Part shown: positions 53,542 to 63,379 of the stretch, piece by piece
Layout: each line of letters begins with the position of its first letter
How positions within the stretch are numbered: the stretch's first letter is position 1
DNA from: Natronoarchaeum rubrum
GTDB lineage: Archaea > Halobacteriota > Halobacteria > Halobacteriales > Natronoarchaeaceae
Assembly (NCBI RefSeq): GCF_024494695.1
Contig: NZ_JANHDP010000002.1
Span: 124,001 to 188,000, forward strand
Direction of reading: 5' to 3'
DNA length: 64,000 nt
Position numbers and translations under genes: made by a program
Notes under the pieces: generated by a model
Databases searched by the model: none
What the model was told of the DNA's origin: nothing
Seen by the model: the letters and a program-made list of their open reading frames with translations, nothing else

Positions 53542-54593
53542 CGCGGATCGGGTTCGTCGGCGGCGGCAACATCGCCCGGACGCACGCCGAGGCGCTCGCG
53601 CCGCTCGACGCGGAGCTGGTCGCGGTCGCCGATATCGACCCGGCGGCCCGGGACCACTTCGAACGCGAGTGGGACGTGCGGACCTACGACGATCACGCGC
53701 GCATGCTCGAAAACGAGTCGCTCGACGCCGCATTGATCGGCGTCCCGAACGACCAGCACGCCGAGTGCGCCGTCGACGTGCTCGATCGCGGCGTCCACGC
53801 GCTCGTCGAGAAACCGCTGGCGCACACGCTGGAGGACGCCCGTCGGATCGCGGACGCCGCCGCCGAGAGCGCGGCGACGGCGATGGTCGGGCTCACGATG
53901 GTGTTCAAGCCGACCGTCCAGTCGACCCGATCCCGAATCGTCGACGGGGAGTTCGGCGACGTTCACGACGTCGATTTGCGGTACGTCCGACGCCGCGGCA
54001 TCCCGCAGCTTGGCAGCTGGTTCACCGACCGCAGCCGGTCTGGCGGCGGCGCGCTCATCGACTGCGGCGTCCACCTCCTCGCGGTCGCGCTCTACGCGCT
54101 GGGCTGGCCGGAGATCGACGAGGTGAGCGCCAGCACTCGCGCAGCCTTCGGCACGAAAGCGGAGTACACCTATCTCGACATGTGGGGCGGCGACCCGCTC
54201 CCGGAGCCGACGTTCACCGTCGAGGACTCGGCGCGGGCGCTGATCCACACCGCCGACGGCGCGTCGATCCATCTCGACTGCGCCTGGGCGAGCAACCGCG
54301 AGACGGAGACGTGGATGCAGCTGCTGGGCGACCAGCAGGGCGTCACGCTCGACGTGCACGAGGAGGACGCGACGATCTACGGCGACGATCGGGGTGAACT
54401 CACTGATACCGAGCTTCACGCCCCCGAAACGAACGTGTTTCGCGCCGAGTGGCGCTACTTCCTCGACGTGCTCGCCGGCGAGCGCGACCACGAGATCAAC
54501 ACGATCGAGCACGGGCTCGCAATCCAGCGGCTGATCGACGCGATCTACCGGAGCGCGGACGACGGCGGGGTCGAGCCGGACAGCGCGCCGTAA
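53538..54593 (+). CDS. Gfo/Idh/MocA-family oxidoreductase B
   Basis: 351-residue dehydrogenase; start at 53538. Rossmann motif FVGGGNIARTHAEAL, EKPLAHTLEDA and the SGGGALIDCGVHLLA block are canonical. The C-terminal domain carries QLLGDQQGVTLDVHEEDA. It is downstream of oxidoreductase A and converges on oxidoreductase C. Confidence 0.85.
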   Translation: MTRIGFVGGGNIARTHAEALAPLDAELVAVADIDPAARDHFEREWDVRTYDDHARMLENESLDAALIGVPNDQHAECAVDVLDRGVHALVEKPLAHTLEDARRIADAAAESAATAMVGLTMVFKPTVQSTRSRIVDGEFGDVHDVDLRYVRRRGIPQLGSWFTDRSRSGGGALIDCGVHLLAVALYALGWPEIDEVSASTRAAFGTKAEYTYLDMWGGDPLPEPTFTVEDSARALIHTADGASIHLDCAWASNRETETWMQLLGDQQGVTLDVHEEDATIYGDDRGELTDTELHAPETNVFRAEWRYFLDVLAGERDHEINTIEHGLAIQRLIDAIYRSADDGGVEPDSAP

Positions 54594-54610
54594 GAAGGGT
54601 CGGCGTCGCC

Positions 54611-55597
54611 TCAGTAGTCGACCACGACCGGTTCCGATCGCTCCGCGGACTCGTAGACGGCTTCGACGACCGACACGGCGTCGACGCCGTCCTCGGCGGG
54701 CGTGGCCGGCGGGCGACCGTCGCGGACCGTCTCGACGAACCGCCGCAGCATCCGTTCGTTCGGATCGTCGCCCCAGAACACCGATTCGACACCCGTCTCG
54801 GGGCCGTCGTCGATCGTTTCCGTGAACGTCTCCGCGAAGCAGTCGACCGAAATCGTTCCCTCGGTGCCGGTGAGGTCGACCGTCGCGTCGCCCCAGAAGT
54901 GCCACTCGTCGGGCTTGCTCCACGACCCGTCGAGGGAGAATATCGTTCCGTCCGACAGTTCCATCGACAGCACGTTCACGTCCTCGACGGGCACGTCGTG
55001 GAATCGCGTCGCGGTCTCGGCGTACACCTCGCGCACGCGCTCGCCGGTCAGCCAGTGGACGAGATCGACGACGTGGACCGTGTGGTCCATCGCCGCGCCG
55101 CCGCCCGACTGTTCCGGGTCGACGAACCAGCCGCCGGGCATCTGCCCTCGGTTGGTTCCGGAGATCGCCTGCAGGTCCCCGATCGCGCCCTCCGAGAGCA
55201 ACTCGTCGGCGCGGCGCGCCGGCCGACTGTGCCTGAGCGGCATCGCGACGCCGAGCGGGACGTCCCGGTCGGCGCAGTAGTTCGCGACCGACGACGCTTC
55301 GTCGACGGCCGTCGCGAGCGGTTTCTCGCTGAGCGCGGCGACGCCGGCGTCGGCGGCGGCGCGGATCCAGCGGCCGTGCTCCGCGTTTGTCGAACAGATA
55401 ACGGTGCCGTCGATCCGCTCCAGCAACTCCGACGGGTTCCGGTAGCCGGTGCTGTGTTCGTCTGCGAACTCGCGTCCCCGCGCCTCCTCGTCGTCGGCCA
55501 CGCCGACGAGTTCGACGCCGTCCATTCGATCGAGAATCTCGACGTAGGCTTCCGCGTGGAGATGCGCCGTCGAGAGGACGCCGATTCGGACGGTCAC
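54611..55597 (-). CDS. Gfo/Idh/MocA-family oxidoreductase C
   Basis: 328-residue dehydrogenase with a GTG start at 55597 (VTVRIGVLSTAHLHAEAYVE). EKPLATAVDEA and SGGGAAMDHTVHVVDLVHW are typical. The start overlaps the stop of oxidoreductase D by four bases. The HLHAEAY motif near the cofactor resembles glucose-fructose-oxidoreductase-like members. Confidence 0.8.
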   Translation of the reverse strand: MTVRIGVLSTAHLHAEAYVEILDRMDGVELVGVADDEEARGREFADEHSTGYRNPSELLERIDGTVICSTNAEHGRWIRAAADAGVAALSEKPLATAVDEASSVANYCADRDVPLGVAMPLRHSRPARRADELLSEGAIGDLQAISGTNRGQMPGGWFVDPEQSGGGAAMDHTVHVVDLVHWLTGERVREVYAETATRFHDVPVEDVNVLSMELSDGTIFSLDGSWSKPDEWHFWGDATVDLTGTEGTISVDCFAETFTETIDDGPETGVESVFWGDDPNERMLRRFVETVRDGRPPATPAEDGVDAVSVVEAVYESAERSEPVVVDY

Positions 55598-56577
55598 GCC
55601 TCCACCTCCGCGATCCGCACGGGGACACCCCGCTCGGCCGACCGATTGGCGGCGATCGCGACGCGCATCGCGGCGACGGCGTCGTCGACGGTCACCGGCG
55701 GTTCGGTCCCCCGCTCGACGCACTCGACGAACGCCTCGATTTCGCGCCGGTAGCCGTCCCTGGCGATCGTTTCGGGCGCCGGATCGTCCGGCTTGGCGTC
55801 CGTCTCGACGGCGAGCGGCGTCGGCTCGTCGGCGTCGTACTCGATCGCGCCGGCGTCGCCGGCGAGCTCCAGATCGCTCCACAGCTCCGTCCCGGAAGCA
55901 CGGTCCCAGCCCGCCTCGACGTAGCCCACGGCGCCGCTCTCGAACGTGAGCGTCGCGTGGCCCTGCTGGCGGTCGTCCCACCGGCGCCGGCGCGCGAACA
56001 CGCGCTCGACGTCGCCGAAGAGCCACCGAAGGTAATCGAAGTCGTGGATCCCCATGTCGAGGAAGACGCCGCCGCTTCGCTCGTCGTCGGCGAACCAGTC
56101 GCCGCCCCAGTCCGGAAACGGCGAGTGGCGTCTGGCGCGGGCCGTTCCCGGCGTCCCGATCGCGCCGTCGGCGACGCGGTCCCGGATCGCGCGGTAGTCC
56201 GGGAAAAAGCGGAGCACGTGACCGGCCATGAGCGTCACGTCGTTGGCCTCGACGGCGCCGGCGATCGCCTTCGCATCGCCGAGAGTCGGGGCCAGCGGCT
56301 TCTCGCAGAAGACGTCGAGCCCGCGGCTCGCCGCCGTTTCGACCGCGTCGCGGTGGGTCGGCGTCGGCGAGCAGACGTCGACGGCGTCGAGGTCGCGCTC
56401 CTCGATCGCGGCGTCCAGCGACGAGAACGCCGCCGCGTCGAGGTCACGATCGTCGACGAACGACCCCGCCGTGTTGGGGGAGACGACGGCCGAGACCGTG
56501 ACGCCGTCCATCCGGCGGTAGCGTTCGGCGTGGACGCCACCCATGAACCCAGCCCCCACGATCCCGATGTGTATCAC
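55594..56577 (-). CDS. Gfo/Idh/MocA-family oxidoreductase D
   Basis: 327-residue dehydrogenase with a GTG start at 56577 (VIHIGIVGAGFMGGVHAER). Canonical EKPLAPTLGDA and SGGVFLDMGIHDFDYLRW blocks. It is first in the C/D minus-strand pair, divergent from the BMP-type importer with a short shared region. Confidence 0.85.
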   Translation of the reverse strand: MIHIGIVGAGFMGGVHAERYRRMDGVTVSAVVSPNTAGSFVDDRDLDAAAFSSLDAAIEERDLDAVDVCSPTPTHRDAVETAASRGLDVFCEKPLAPTLGDAKAIAGAVEANDVTLMAGHVLRFFPDYRAIRDRVADGAIGTPGTARARRHSPFPDWGGDWFADDERSGGVFLDMGIHDFDYLRWLFGDVERVFARRRRWDDRQQGHATLTFESGAVGYVEAGWDRASGTELWSDLELAGDAGAIEYDADEPTPLAVETDAKPDDPAPETIARDGYRREIEAFVECVERGTEPPVTVDDAVAAMRVAIAANRSAERGVPVRIAEVEA

Positions 56578-56688
56578 GGTACCTACCTGCACGCCCGATC
56601 GCAAAAAGATTGTGACAGGCCGGAGCGCCGGTGATTTCGGGGCGATGAACTGCAAAACCGAGCGAGCAACACCTCAACAAAGTACATG

Positions 56689-56698
56689 ATCTTTATAC
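56689..56698 (+). promoter_or_regulatory. TATA-like box of the BMP-type importer
   Basis: TCTTTATACT about 25-33 bases before the ATG at 56722, fitting a leaderless or short-leader transcript and supporting that start over the ATG at 56686, which precedes the box. Confidence 0.55.
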
Positions 56699-56721
56699 TA
56701 GGATCCGTATACAATACTGTG

Positions 56722-57837
56722 ATGTCTCGAAAGACAGCGCACGGAGACGGGGGAGGGGATTCGCGCACTGCGGATTCGTCGATCGATCGCCGCACCGTCC
56801 TACAGTCGGGAGCGGCGGTTGTCGGCGGGCTGTCGTTGGCCGGCTGTATCAGCGACAACGGCGGGGGTGGCGGCAGCGGAACGCAGGTGACGATCATCTC
56901 CAGTCCCGCGGGCTTCGACGACCAGGCGTTCAACGATAACGCGCTCTCAGGCCTGCAGGAGGCGTCCGACGAGTGGGACGTCAACATCAACCAGGTCGAA
57001 GCGACGAACCAGAGCGAGTACCCACAGCGCCAGGCCGACGCCGCCGAAGCCGGGCCCGACCTCATCGTGATGGTCGGGAACCAGCACACCGAACCCCTCC
57101 GGTCGAACGCCCCCGAGTACCCGGACGTGAACTGGATGCTCATCAACAACCACGTCGACGAGCCCAACGTGTCGGGGTGGATCGAGATGAACCACCAGAT
57201 GTCGTTCCTCGCCGGCGTCGGCGCCGGGACGCTGACCCAGGAGCAGATCGAAAACGCGGGGAGTTCGACCGACCCGAGCGGCAGCACCGTCGGGTTCGTC
57301 GGGGGCGAGCAGATCCCGCTGATCGAGGCGTTCGAGGTGTCCTACCAGCAGGGCGTCGCGTGGGTCGACGACAGTATCGAGGTGCTGACCGGGTACGGCG
57401 GTAGTTTCAGCGATCCCTCGGGAGTGAACGATCAGGCGGTCTCGCAGATCGAGAGCGGCGCCGACATCGTCTGGCACGCCGCCGCTGCGGCGGGCGAAGG
57501 CGCGTTTCAGGCCGCCTCTGACAACGGCCGATTCGCGATCGGCGTCGACAGCGATCAGTCGGTGGCGTTCGACAGCTACCAGGACGTCATCCTCGGCTCG
57601 GCGATCAAGGCCCTGAACGAAGCGACCTACGAGGTCACCGGAGCCGTCGTCGAGGACAACTGGGAGAGCGTTCAGGGCGAGCAGAACCTCTCGGTCGACG
57701 GCGGCCAGATCGACTGGGTGACCGGGCAGGCGTTCGAGGGCTCGATGCCCGACTCGCTCGACCAGAACATCCAGGACGCGAAAGACGCCATCGTCAACGG
57801 CGACATCGACTTCGAGTGCGGCCCGACCGGCTGCTGA
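56722..57837 (+). CDS. BMP-family binding lipoprotein
   Basis: 371-residue binding protein. Tat signal DRRTVLQSGAAVVGG with lipobox LAGC (Cys about 44) and a Gly/Ser linker, then the BMP/Med fold (GFDDQAFNDNALSGL, DLIVMVGNQ, DIVWHAAAAAGEGAF, IGVDSDQS, and the closing GSAIKALNEATYEV). The family binds purine nucleosides in bacteria. First gene of a four-gene ABC operon. Confidence 0.9.
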   Translation: MSRKTAHGDGGGDSRTADSSIDRRTVLQSGAAVVGGLSLAGCISDNGGGGGSGTQVTIISSPAGFDDQAFNDNALSGLQEASDEWDVNINQVEATNQSEYPQRQADAAEAGPDLIVMVGNQHTEPLRSNAPEYPDVNWMLINNHVDEPNVSGWIEMNHQMSFLAGVGAGTLTQEQIENAGSSTDPSGSTVGFVGGEQIPLIEAFEVSYQQGVAWVDDSIEVLTGYGGSFSDPSGVNDQAVSQIESGADIVWHAAAAAGEGAFQAASDNGRFAIGVDSDQSVAFDSYQDVILGSAIKALNEATYEVTGAVVEDNWESVQGEQNLSVDGGQIDWVTGQAFEGSMPDSLDQNIQDAKDAIVNGDIDFECGPTGC

Positions 57838-57897
57838 TCGGCCGGCGGGGTTTTTCGGCGCCGCAAACGGAGACCGCGACACGACTACAATTGCTAC

Positions 57898-59463
57898 ATG
57901 ACTACACGTAACGTACCACCCGCGGCCCGGATGGAGGGGATCACGAAACGCTTCGGCGACGTCGTCGCGAACGACTCGGTCGACTTCACGCTCGAACGGG
58001 GATCGATCCACGCCCTGATCGGCGAGAACGGGTCCGGTAAAACCACGCTGATGAGCGTCCTCTACGGGCTCTACGAACAGAACGCGGGAACGATCTTCGT
58101 CGATGGCGAGCCCCGGACATTCGAGACGCCGCGGGACGCGATGGACGCCGGCGTCGGTATGATTCACCAGCACTTCCAGCTCGTCGAGCCGATGACCGTC
58201 CTGCAGAACGTCATCCTCGGCCACGAGCCAGTCGAGCGGGGGTTCATCGACGAGGAAAGCGCCAGGGAGGAGATCGCGGAGATCAGCGACCGGTACGGGT
58301 TCGAGGTCGACGAGTATCTCGATGTCCCGATCCAGGATCTCGACCTCGGGACGAGACAGCGCGTCGAGATCGTCAAGAGCCTCTATCGCGGCGCCGAGAT
58401 CCTCATTCTCGACGAACCGACCGCCGTCCTCACGCCCCAGGAGGTCGACGGGCTGATGGAAGTGATGGAGGATCTCCGCGCGGACGGCCACTCGCTCATC
58501 TTCATCTCGCACAAGCTCGAAGAAGCCCTGCAGATCGCCGACGACATCACCGTGCTGCGGGACGGACACGCGGTCGGGACCGTCGCCGCGTCGGAGACCT
58601 CCGAGCAGGAACTGGCCCAGATGATGGTCGGGCGGGAAATCCAGTCCGATCGCAAGCCGCGAACGACCGCTCCCGGCGACACGCTCCTCGACGTCGAGGA
58701 GCTCCGAGTGACGGGCGACCGCGGTCTCGAAAAGGTCGCCGGCGTGGATTTCGACGTTCGGGAAGGCGAGATCTTCGGCGTCGCGGGCGTTCAGGGGAAC
58801 GGACAGAGCGAACTGATCGAAGCCCTCACCGGGCTCCGCCCGCCGGATTCGGGAGTCGTCCGATTCGGCGGCAGGGACGTCTCCGACATGACGCGCCGCG
58901 ACCGGATCGAGGCGGGAATCGCCTACATCCCCGAGGACCGCCACACGGAAGGGCTGGTGCTCGAGTACGACCTGGTCAAGAACGGATTGCTCGGCAACCA
59001 GACTCTCGACCCGTTCGCGAAAAGCGGGATGATAGACTGGGAGGCCGTTCGCGACCACGCCGAGACGATCGTCGAGGAGTTCGACGTCCAGCCGCCCGAC
59101 GCCGACGCCAGGGCGGCGTCGCTCTCCGGCGGGAACCAGCAGAAGTTCGTCGTCGGGCGTGAGATCGGCCACGATCCGGACCTGTTGATCGCCTCGCATC
59201 CGACGCGCGGCGTCGACATCGGCTCCATCGAGTTCATCCACGACCAGCTGCTCGAGCTCAGAGACGAGGGGCTGGCGATCGTCGTCGTCTCCTCGAAGCT
59301 CGGCGAGATCCAGAAGCTCTCCGATCGGATCGCGGTGATGTACGAAGGCGAGTTCATCGACACGGTCGACCCGAACGCGGTGACCGAAGAGGAGCTCGGG
59401 CTCCTGATGGCGGGTCAGCGACTCACCGACGAAAGCGAGGCCGACAGCGAGGTCCGGCCATGA
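57898..59463 (+). CDS. Nucleoside-type ABC transporter ATP-binding protein, two ABC domains
   Basis: 521-residue duplicated ATPase of the YufO/RbsA type. The N-terminal domain has Walker A GENGSGKTT and Walker B ILILDEPTAVLTP; its signature region reads DLGTRQRVEI, as usual for the degenerate first site. The second domain has GVQGNGQSE in place of a classical Walker A, LSGGNQQKFVVGREI and LIASHPTRGVDI, as in this family. It overlaps the first permease gene by four bases. Confidence 0.95.
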   Translation: MTTRNVPPAARMEGITKRFGDVVANDSVDFTLERGSIHALIGENGSGKTTLMSVLYGLYEQNAGTIFVDGEPRTFETPRDAMDAGVGMIHQHFQLVEPMTVLQNVILGHEPVERGFIDEESAREEIAEISDRYGFEVDEYLDVPIQDLDLGTRQRVEIVKSLYRGAEILILDEPTAVLTPQEVDGLMEVMEDLRADGHSLIFISHKLEEALQIADDITVLRDGHAVGTVAASETSEQELAQMMVGREIQSDRKPRTTAPGDTLLDVEELRVTGDRGLEKVAGVDFDVREGEIFGVAGVQGNGQSELIEALTGLRPPDSGVVRFGGRDVSDMTRRDRIEAGIAYIPEDRHTEGLVLEYDLVKNGLLGNQTLDPFAKSGMIDWEAVRDHAETIVEEFDVQPPDADARAASLSGGNQQKFVVGREIGHDPDLLIASHPTRGVDIGSIEFIHDQLLELRDEGLAIVVVSSKLGEIQKLSDRIAVMYEGEFIDTVDPNAVTEEELGLLMAGQRLTDESEADSEVRP

Positions 59464-60593
59464 GTTCGGCCGGCGAAGGTGACGCGCAGTCGGTGCTGGA
59501 CCGTCTCCCGGACCGACTGGTAGACGCCACGGTGCTGGAGCGGCTGGGAATCGCCGTCGCCTCGACGGCCGTCGCGATCTTCATCGGACTGCTCATCGTG
59601 GCCGCCGCCGGCTACAGTCCGATACTCTTCTTGAACAACCTGATCGTCGGCGCGTTCGGGAGTGAGCGCGTCATCGCGCGGACACTGCGGCTCTCGACGT
59701 TCTTCATCCTGACCGGCGTCGCCGTGGCGATCGCGTTCAGGGCCGGCGTGTTCAACATCGGCGTTCAGGGCCAGTTCATCGTCGGTGGACTCGCCTGTAC
59801 CATGTCGATCCTCTGGACGGCGCCGTTCCTGCCGGGCGGCGCAGTCGGCGGCGTCGCGCTGATGCTGATCGGGACAATAAGCGCCGCGATCGGCGGCGGG
59901 CTGTACGCCGCGATCCCCGGCGTGCTGAAAGCGTACGCGGACGCCAACGAGATCATCACGACGATCATGCTGAACTTCATCGCCATCGGCGCGGTCAGCT
60001 GGCTGATCACGAACCCGTTCGGGCGAGAGGGGTCGACGGTCGTCCAGACCGAATCGCTCCCCGAAAACGTCGGACTGCCGCCGATCGTCTTCGGCGACGC
60101 GAACTTCTCGGTGATCGGACTCGCGCTCACGCTCGCGTTGGTCGTCGTCGTTGCGGCGGTCATGACGCGGACGAGTTTCGGGTACGACATGGTGACCAGC
60201 GGCTACCAGGCGGCGGCGGCGGTGTACTCCGGCGTCGACGCCAACCGCACGATCGTCGCGACGATGACGTTCTCCGGGGCGGTCGCCGGGCTGGCCAGCG
60301 CGCTGTACGTCATCATGTTCCAGGGGCGGTTCGTCGAGCCCGCGAGCATCCACACGTACGGCTACGACGCGATCGCGGTGAGTCTGCTCGCCGCGAACAA
60401 CCCTCTCGGCGTGATCCCGGCGGGCCTGCTGTTCGGCGGGCTCAACTCGTCGAGTTCGTACATCCAGATCTACAGCGACGTGCCCATCCAGCTGATCGAC
60501 GGCATCGTCGGGCTCGTCATCCTGCTTGTGGCCGCGCCGGAGCTGTTCCGGATGGCCGCGAAGCGCGCGGGGATTGGAGGTGAGGACCGATGA
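59460..60593 (+). CDS. Nucleoside-type ABC permease 1 (YufP-like)
   Basis: 377-residue membrane protein with about ten hydrophobic segments. The BPD_transp_2 hallmark AGVFNIGVQGQFIVGG is present, as is ANEIITTIMLNFIA. It overlaps the ATPase and the second permease by four bases each (ATGA), so the operon is tightly coupled. Confidence 0.9.
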   Translation: MSSAGEGDAQSVLDRLPDRLVDATVLERLGIAVASTAVAIFIGLLIVAAAGYSPILFLNNLIVGAFGSERVIARTLRLSTFFILTGVAVAIAFRAGVFNIGVQGQFIVGGLACTMSILWTAPFLPGGAVGGVALMLIGTISAAIGGGLYAAIPGVLKAYADANEIITTIMLNFIAIGAVSWLITNPFGREGSTVVQTESLPENVGLPPIVFGDANFSVIGLALTLALVVVVAAVMTRTSFGYDMVTSGYQAAAAVYSGVDANRTIVATMTFSGAVAGLASALYVIMFQGRFVEPASIHTYGYDAIAVSLLAANNPLGVIPAGLLFGGLNSSSSYIQIYSDVPIQLIDGIVGLVILLVAAPELFRMAAKRAGIGGEDR

Positions 60594-61639
60594 GCGTCGT
60601 CGACGACGTTCGCAGCCGGCGGTTCGGAACGGCCGGCCTCGTCGCCGTCGCGGCGGTCGGCGTCGCCGCGATCGCGACGGTCGCATTCGGCGTCCCGCTC
60701 GGCAGGATCGTCACGCCCGGCTACGTCGCCCGCTCGATCCAGTTGGCGGCCCCCATCACGCTCGCGGCGATCGGCGGGCTGTACGCCGAGAAGAGCGGCG
60801 TGTTCAACATCGGCCTGGAGGGGTTCATGATCTTCGGGGCGTTCTTCGCGGCCGCGGGGACGTACTTCGTCGGCGTCGACGGTGCGGTCGGCGCCTGGGC
60901 TGGGATCGTGATTTCGGTAGTGCTCACTACTGTCTTGACGGTGCTCTTCGCCGTGTTGCTGATCCGGTACAAGGCGAACCAGATCGTGGCCGGGCTCGGT
61001 GTCTGGTTCGTCGGCCTCGGCTTTGCCCCGTTTACCGCGTCGATCATCTGGGGCTCCAGAAACAGCCCGCGGATGCCCGGCATCGGGCGATTGACGATCC
61101 CCGGTCTCAGCGAGATTCCCTACCTCGGACGAATCGTCTTCGACCAGTCGCCGCTCGTGTGGCTCACCGCCCTCCTCGTCCTGGCGTCGTGGGCGTTCCT
61201 CTACCGGACGCGGTACGGCTACTGGATCCAGGCGGCCGGCGAAAATCCCGAGGCGCTCGATACCGCGGGCATCGACGTCAATCACGTCCGCTACGCGACG
61301 GTGATCTTCTCCGGGGCGATGGCGGGGCTGGGCGGTGCGGTGCTGCTCGCTCACAGTTCGTCGTTCATCGGCACCGGGCAGACGATGGTCGACAATCGCG
61401 GCTGGCTCGGCATCGTCGCCTACCTGTTTGGCAATTACAACCCCCTCGGCGCGGCCGCCGCGGCGCTCCTGTTCGGCGGGGTCGACATGCTGCAGGGGCA
61501 ACTCCAGACGCTCAACATCAACGTCTCGCCCAAACTGCTCGGACTGCTCCCCTACGTGGTCGTCCTCGTCGTGCTGACCGGCTGGGGCAAGACGCGGGTC
61601 CCATCGTCGGTCGGCGAACCCTACGAGTCCGAGGATTGA
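60590..61639 (+). CDS. Nucleoside-type ABC permease 2 (YufQ-like)
   Basis: 349-residue membrane protein, about nine to ten helices. SGVFNIGLEGFMIFGAFFAAAG is the family marker and IRYKANQIVAGLGVWFVG follows. With permease 1 it forms the transmembrane channel. Last gene of the importer operon. Confidence 0.9.
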   Translation: MSVVDDVRSRRFGTAGLVAVAAVGVAAIATVAFGVPLGRIVTPGYVARSIQLAAPITLAAIGGLYAEKSGVFNIGLEGFMIFGAFFAAAGTYFVGVDGAVGAWAGIVISVVLTTVLTVLFAVLLIRYKANQIVAGLGVWFVGLGFAPFTASIIWGSRNSPRMPGIGRLTIPGLSEIPYLGRIVFDQSPLVWLTALLVLASWAFLYRTRYGYWIQAAGENPEALDTAGIDVNHVRYATVIFSGAMAGLGGAVLLAHSSSFIGTGQTMVDNRGWLGIVAYLFGNYNPLGAAAAALLFGGVDMLQGQLQTLNINVSPKLLGLLPYVVVLVVLTGWGKTRVPSSVGEPYESED

Positions 61640-61780
61640 CCTCGGAAAACGGCGTCAACGACGCTTTCTGCCGAACTCCTCGGACGCCCGCTCTCGATAC
61701 GACGGGTGCTCCTCCTGTCGGTCGCCCGAACGGGCCCACCGCTCCCGCGTCAAAATGCGTCGCGAACGGTCGCCCCTCGG

Positions 61781-62206
61781 CTACGTGCGTCCGGCGACCG
61801 CGTCGGCGATGTCGTCGAGTTCCTCGTCCGAGAGATCGGGCCGGTCGCCGGCGATGGCGTGAATCGGGGCGCCGCCGTCGCCCTCGAACCGCGGGATGAC
61901 GTGACCGTGGACGTGAGGGACCTCCTGTCCGGCGGCCTCGCCGTTGTTGAACGCGACGTTGCTGCCGTCGGCGTCGACCGCGGCCTCGATCTCGGGAGCA
62001 AGCCGGTGGAGCGTCTCGAACACTTGCGCTCCCGCGTCCTCGGGGAGGTCGCCCAGCGTCTCGTGGTGGTCCTTGGGAATCACGAGCGTGTGGCCCGGCG
62101 CGAGCGGGTTGGCGTCGAGGAACGCCATGACGTCTTCGTCCTCGTAGACGCTGCGACTGGGGATCTCGCCGTCGACGATCTGGCAGAAGATGCAGTCCTC
62201 GGGCAT
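61781..62206 (-). CDS. HIT-family hydrolase
   Basis: 141-residue histidine-triad protein, start at 62206 (MPEDCIFCQIVDGE). The catalytic HVHGHVIPR triad and the IPKDHHETLGDL helix are intact. HIT enzymes hydrolyse phosphoramidates and adenylated nucleotides. Single gene on the minus strand. Confidence 0.9.
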   Translation of the reverse strand: MPEDCIFCQIVDGEIPSRSVYEDEDVMAFLDANPLAPGHTLVIPKDHHETLGDLPEDAGAQVFETLHRLAPEIEAAVDADGSNVAFNNGEAAGQEVPHVHGHVIPRFEGDGGAPIHAIAGDRPDLSDEELDDIADAVAGRT

Positions 62207-62278
62207 ACGCGATACGTCACCGCGTGTCGGCATGAAAGTTTCCCGAGCGGTGCGGGATCGCGTCCCCGGAACTTCCGT

Positions 62279-62995
62279 TCAGGCATCTGCGCCGGTCAGC
62301 CCGTCCAGCGCGTCGCCGATCGCGGCGACGTACTCGTCGGGCTCGTAGCCAAGTCTGGCGATCCAGATATCTTGGTAGGACGGGTGCAGGATCGGCAGGA
62401 TCGCCGGGTCGATCCCCGGCGCCTCGATCGGTTCGAGGACGGTGTCGACGAAGCCGTCCAGGGTCAGCCCGGCCAGCGCGAACGTCGATGCGGTGGCGTG
62501 CTTCCCGGCCGGCACCAGCACGTCGGGAGAAACTCGCTCGATCTCGGTTTCCAGGTGTGCCCGGCAGTTCGCGCGTTCCTCGGCGGTCGGCTCGCGATTC
62601 GAGCCGTCATCTCCCTCCGGGAAGCACTTGACGGCGTTCGTGTAGAAACACTCGTCAGCGTAGCCCGCCTCGTCGAGCAGCGAGCGGATTCGGCGGCCGG
62701 AGTGGCGCGTCGTGAACGCCATCCCCGTCCAGTTGCCGCCCCGCCAGGGGTCGGCGTCGCCGGCGTCGACCGGCGGGGCCGATTCGGCGTCGCCGCTGGT
62801 TTCGGTCTGATCGTCGGCGTCGTCGGGCGGCCGCCCGGCACCGGGCGCCTCGCCGACCACCATCACTGCGGCGTCGGTCGGCCCGGCGCCCCAGGCGATG
62901 CACTCGCGGGCCTCGGCCAGCGCGGGGCAGCGCCGGCAGCCCGGTTCGAGGACCAGCCGCTCATCGGGATCGGGGAACGCCGTAGAATCGACCAT
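62279..62995 (-). CDS. Uracil-DNA glycosylase, family-4-like
   Basis: 238-residue protein, start at 62995. It has the family-4-like features CRRC (4Fe-4S ligands), VMVVGEAPG active-site motif, TNAVKCFPE, the later Cys in NCRAHLETEI, and ILHPSY. An acidic insertion (DDADDQTETSGDAESAPP) follows the first motif, as often in haloarchaea. It removes uracil from DNA. Two bases separate its start from the stop of a small membrane-protein gene upstream. Confidence 0.85.
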   Translation of the reverse strand: MVDSTAFPDPDERLVLEPGCRRCPALAEARECIAWGAGPTDAAVMVVGEAPGAGRPPDDADDQTETSGDAESAPPVDAGDADPWRGGNWTGMAFTTRHSGRRIRSLLDEAGYADECFYTNAVKCFPEGDDGSNREPTAEERANCRAHLETEIERVSPDVLVPAGKHATASTFALAGLTLDGFVDTVLEPIEAPGIDPAILPILHPSYQDIWIARLGYEPDEYVAAIGDALDGLTGADA

Positions 62996-62997
62996 CG

Positions 62998-63240
62998 CTA
63001 CTCCGTCAGCGGCATCACGATGCCGAACACGAGCGGCGCGAACAGGCCCAGCACGACGCCGATGATCTCGGCGCCGGTTAGCAGCGTGTCGATCCCCCCG
63101 GGGTGTCCGGCGGCGATTCCGGTCGACAGGACCGCTTCGCCGAGCGCGCCGCCGAGGAACAGCGCGGCGCCGGCGAGAAAGCCGTACTTCGCGAGCGTCG
63201 GATAGTCGAGGTCGCCGTAGCGACCCGAGACGTGTGCCAT
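62998..63240 (-). CDS. Small two-helix membrane protein
   Basis: 80-residue protein with two hydrophobic helices (YGFLAGAALFLGGALGEAVL and IIGVVLGLFAPLVFGIVM). Its stop is two bases from the start of the glycosylase gene, so they may be co-transcribed. Family not recognised; conserved-hypothetical haloarchaeal membrane protein is likely. Confidence 0.6.
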   Translation of the reverse strand: MAHVSGRYGDLDYPTLAKYGFLAGAALFLGGALGEAVLSTGIAAGHPGGIDTLLTGAEIIGVVLGLFAPLVFGIVMPLTE

Positions 63241-63379
63241 ATTCCGAACGAACCGCTCGCCCCAAGGTAAGCTTTCCGTAGCGCCGCGGGTCGACGGCGT
63301 CCACGCGGGATGCCGTCACGCCGGCCACCCGAACGTGTTCGGCTCAACGCCCACTCACGTTCGGAGCCAACGTGCAAGT

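Noticed and set aside
53469..55628. 719-codon minus-strand frame across the Gfo/Idh/MocA genes
   Set aside because: Arg-rich shadow; the real proteins have Rossmann and EKP motifs in other frames.
56947..59241. 764-codon minus-strand frame over the BMP importer
   Set aside because: Shadow of the ABC ATPase and binding-protein genes.
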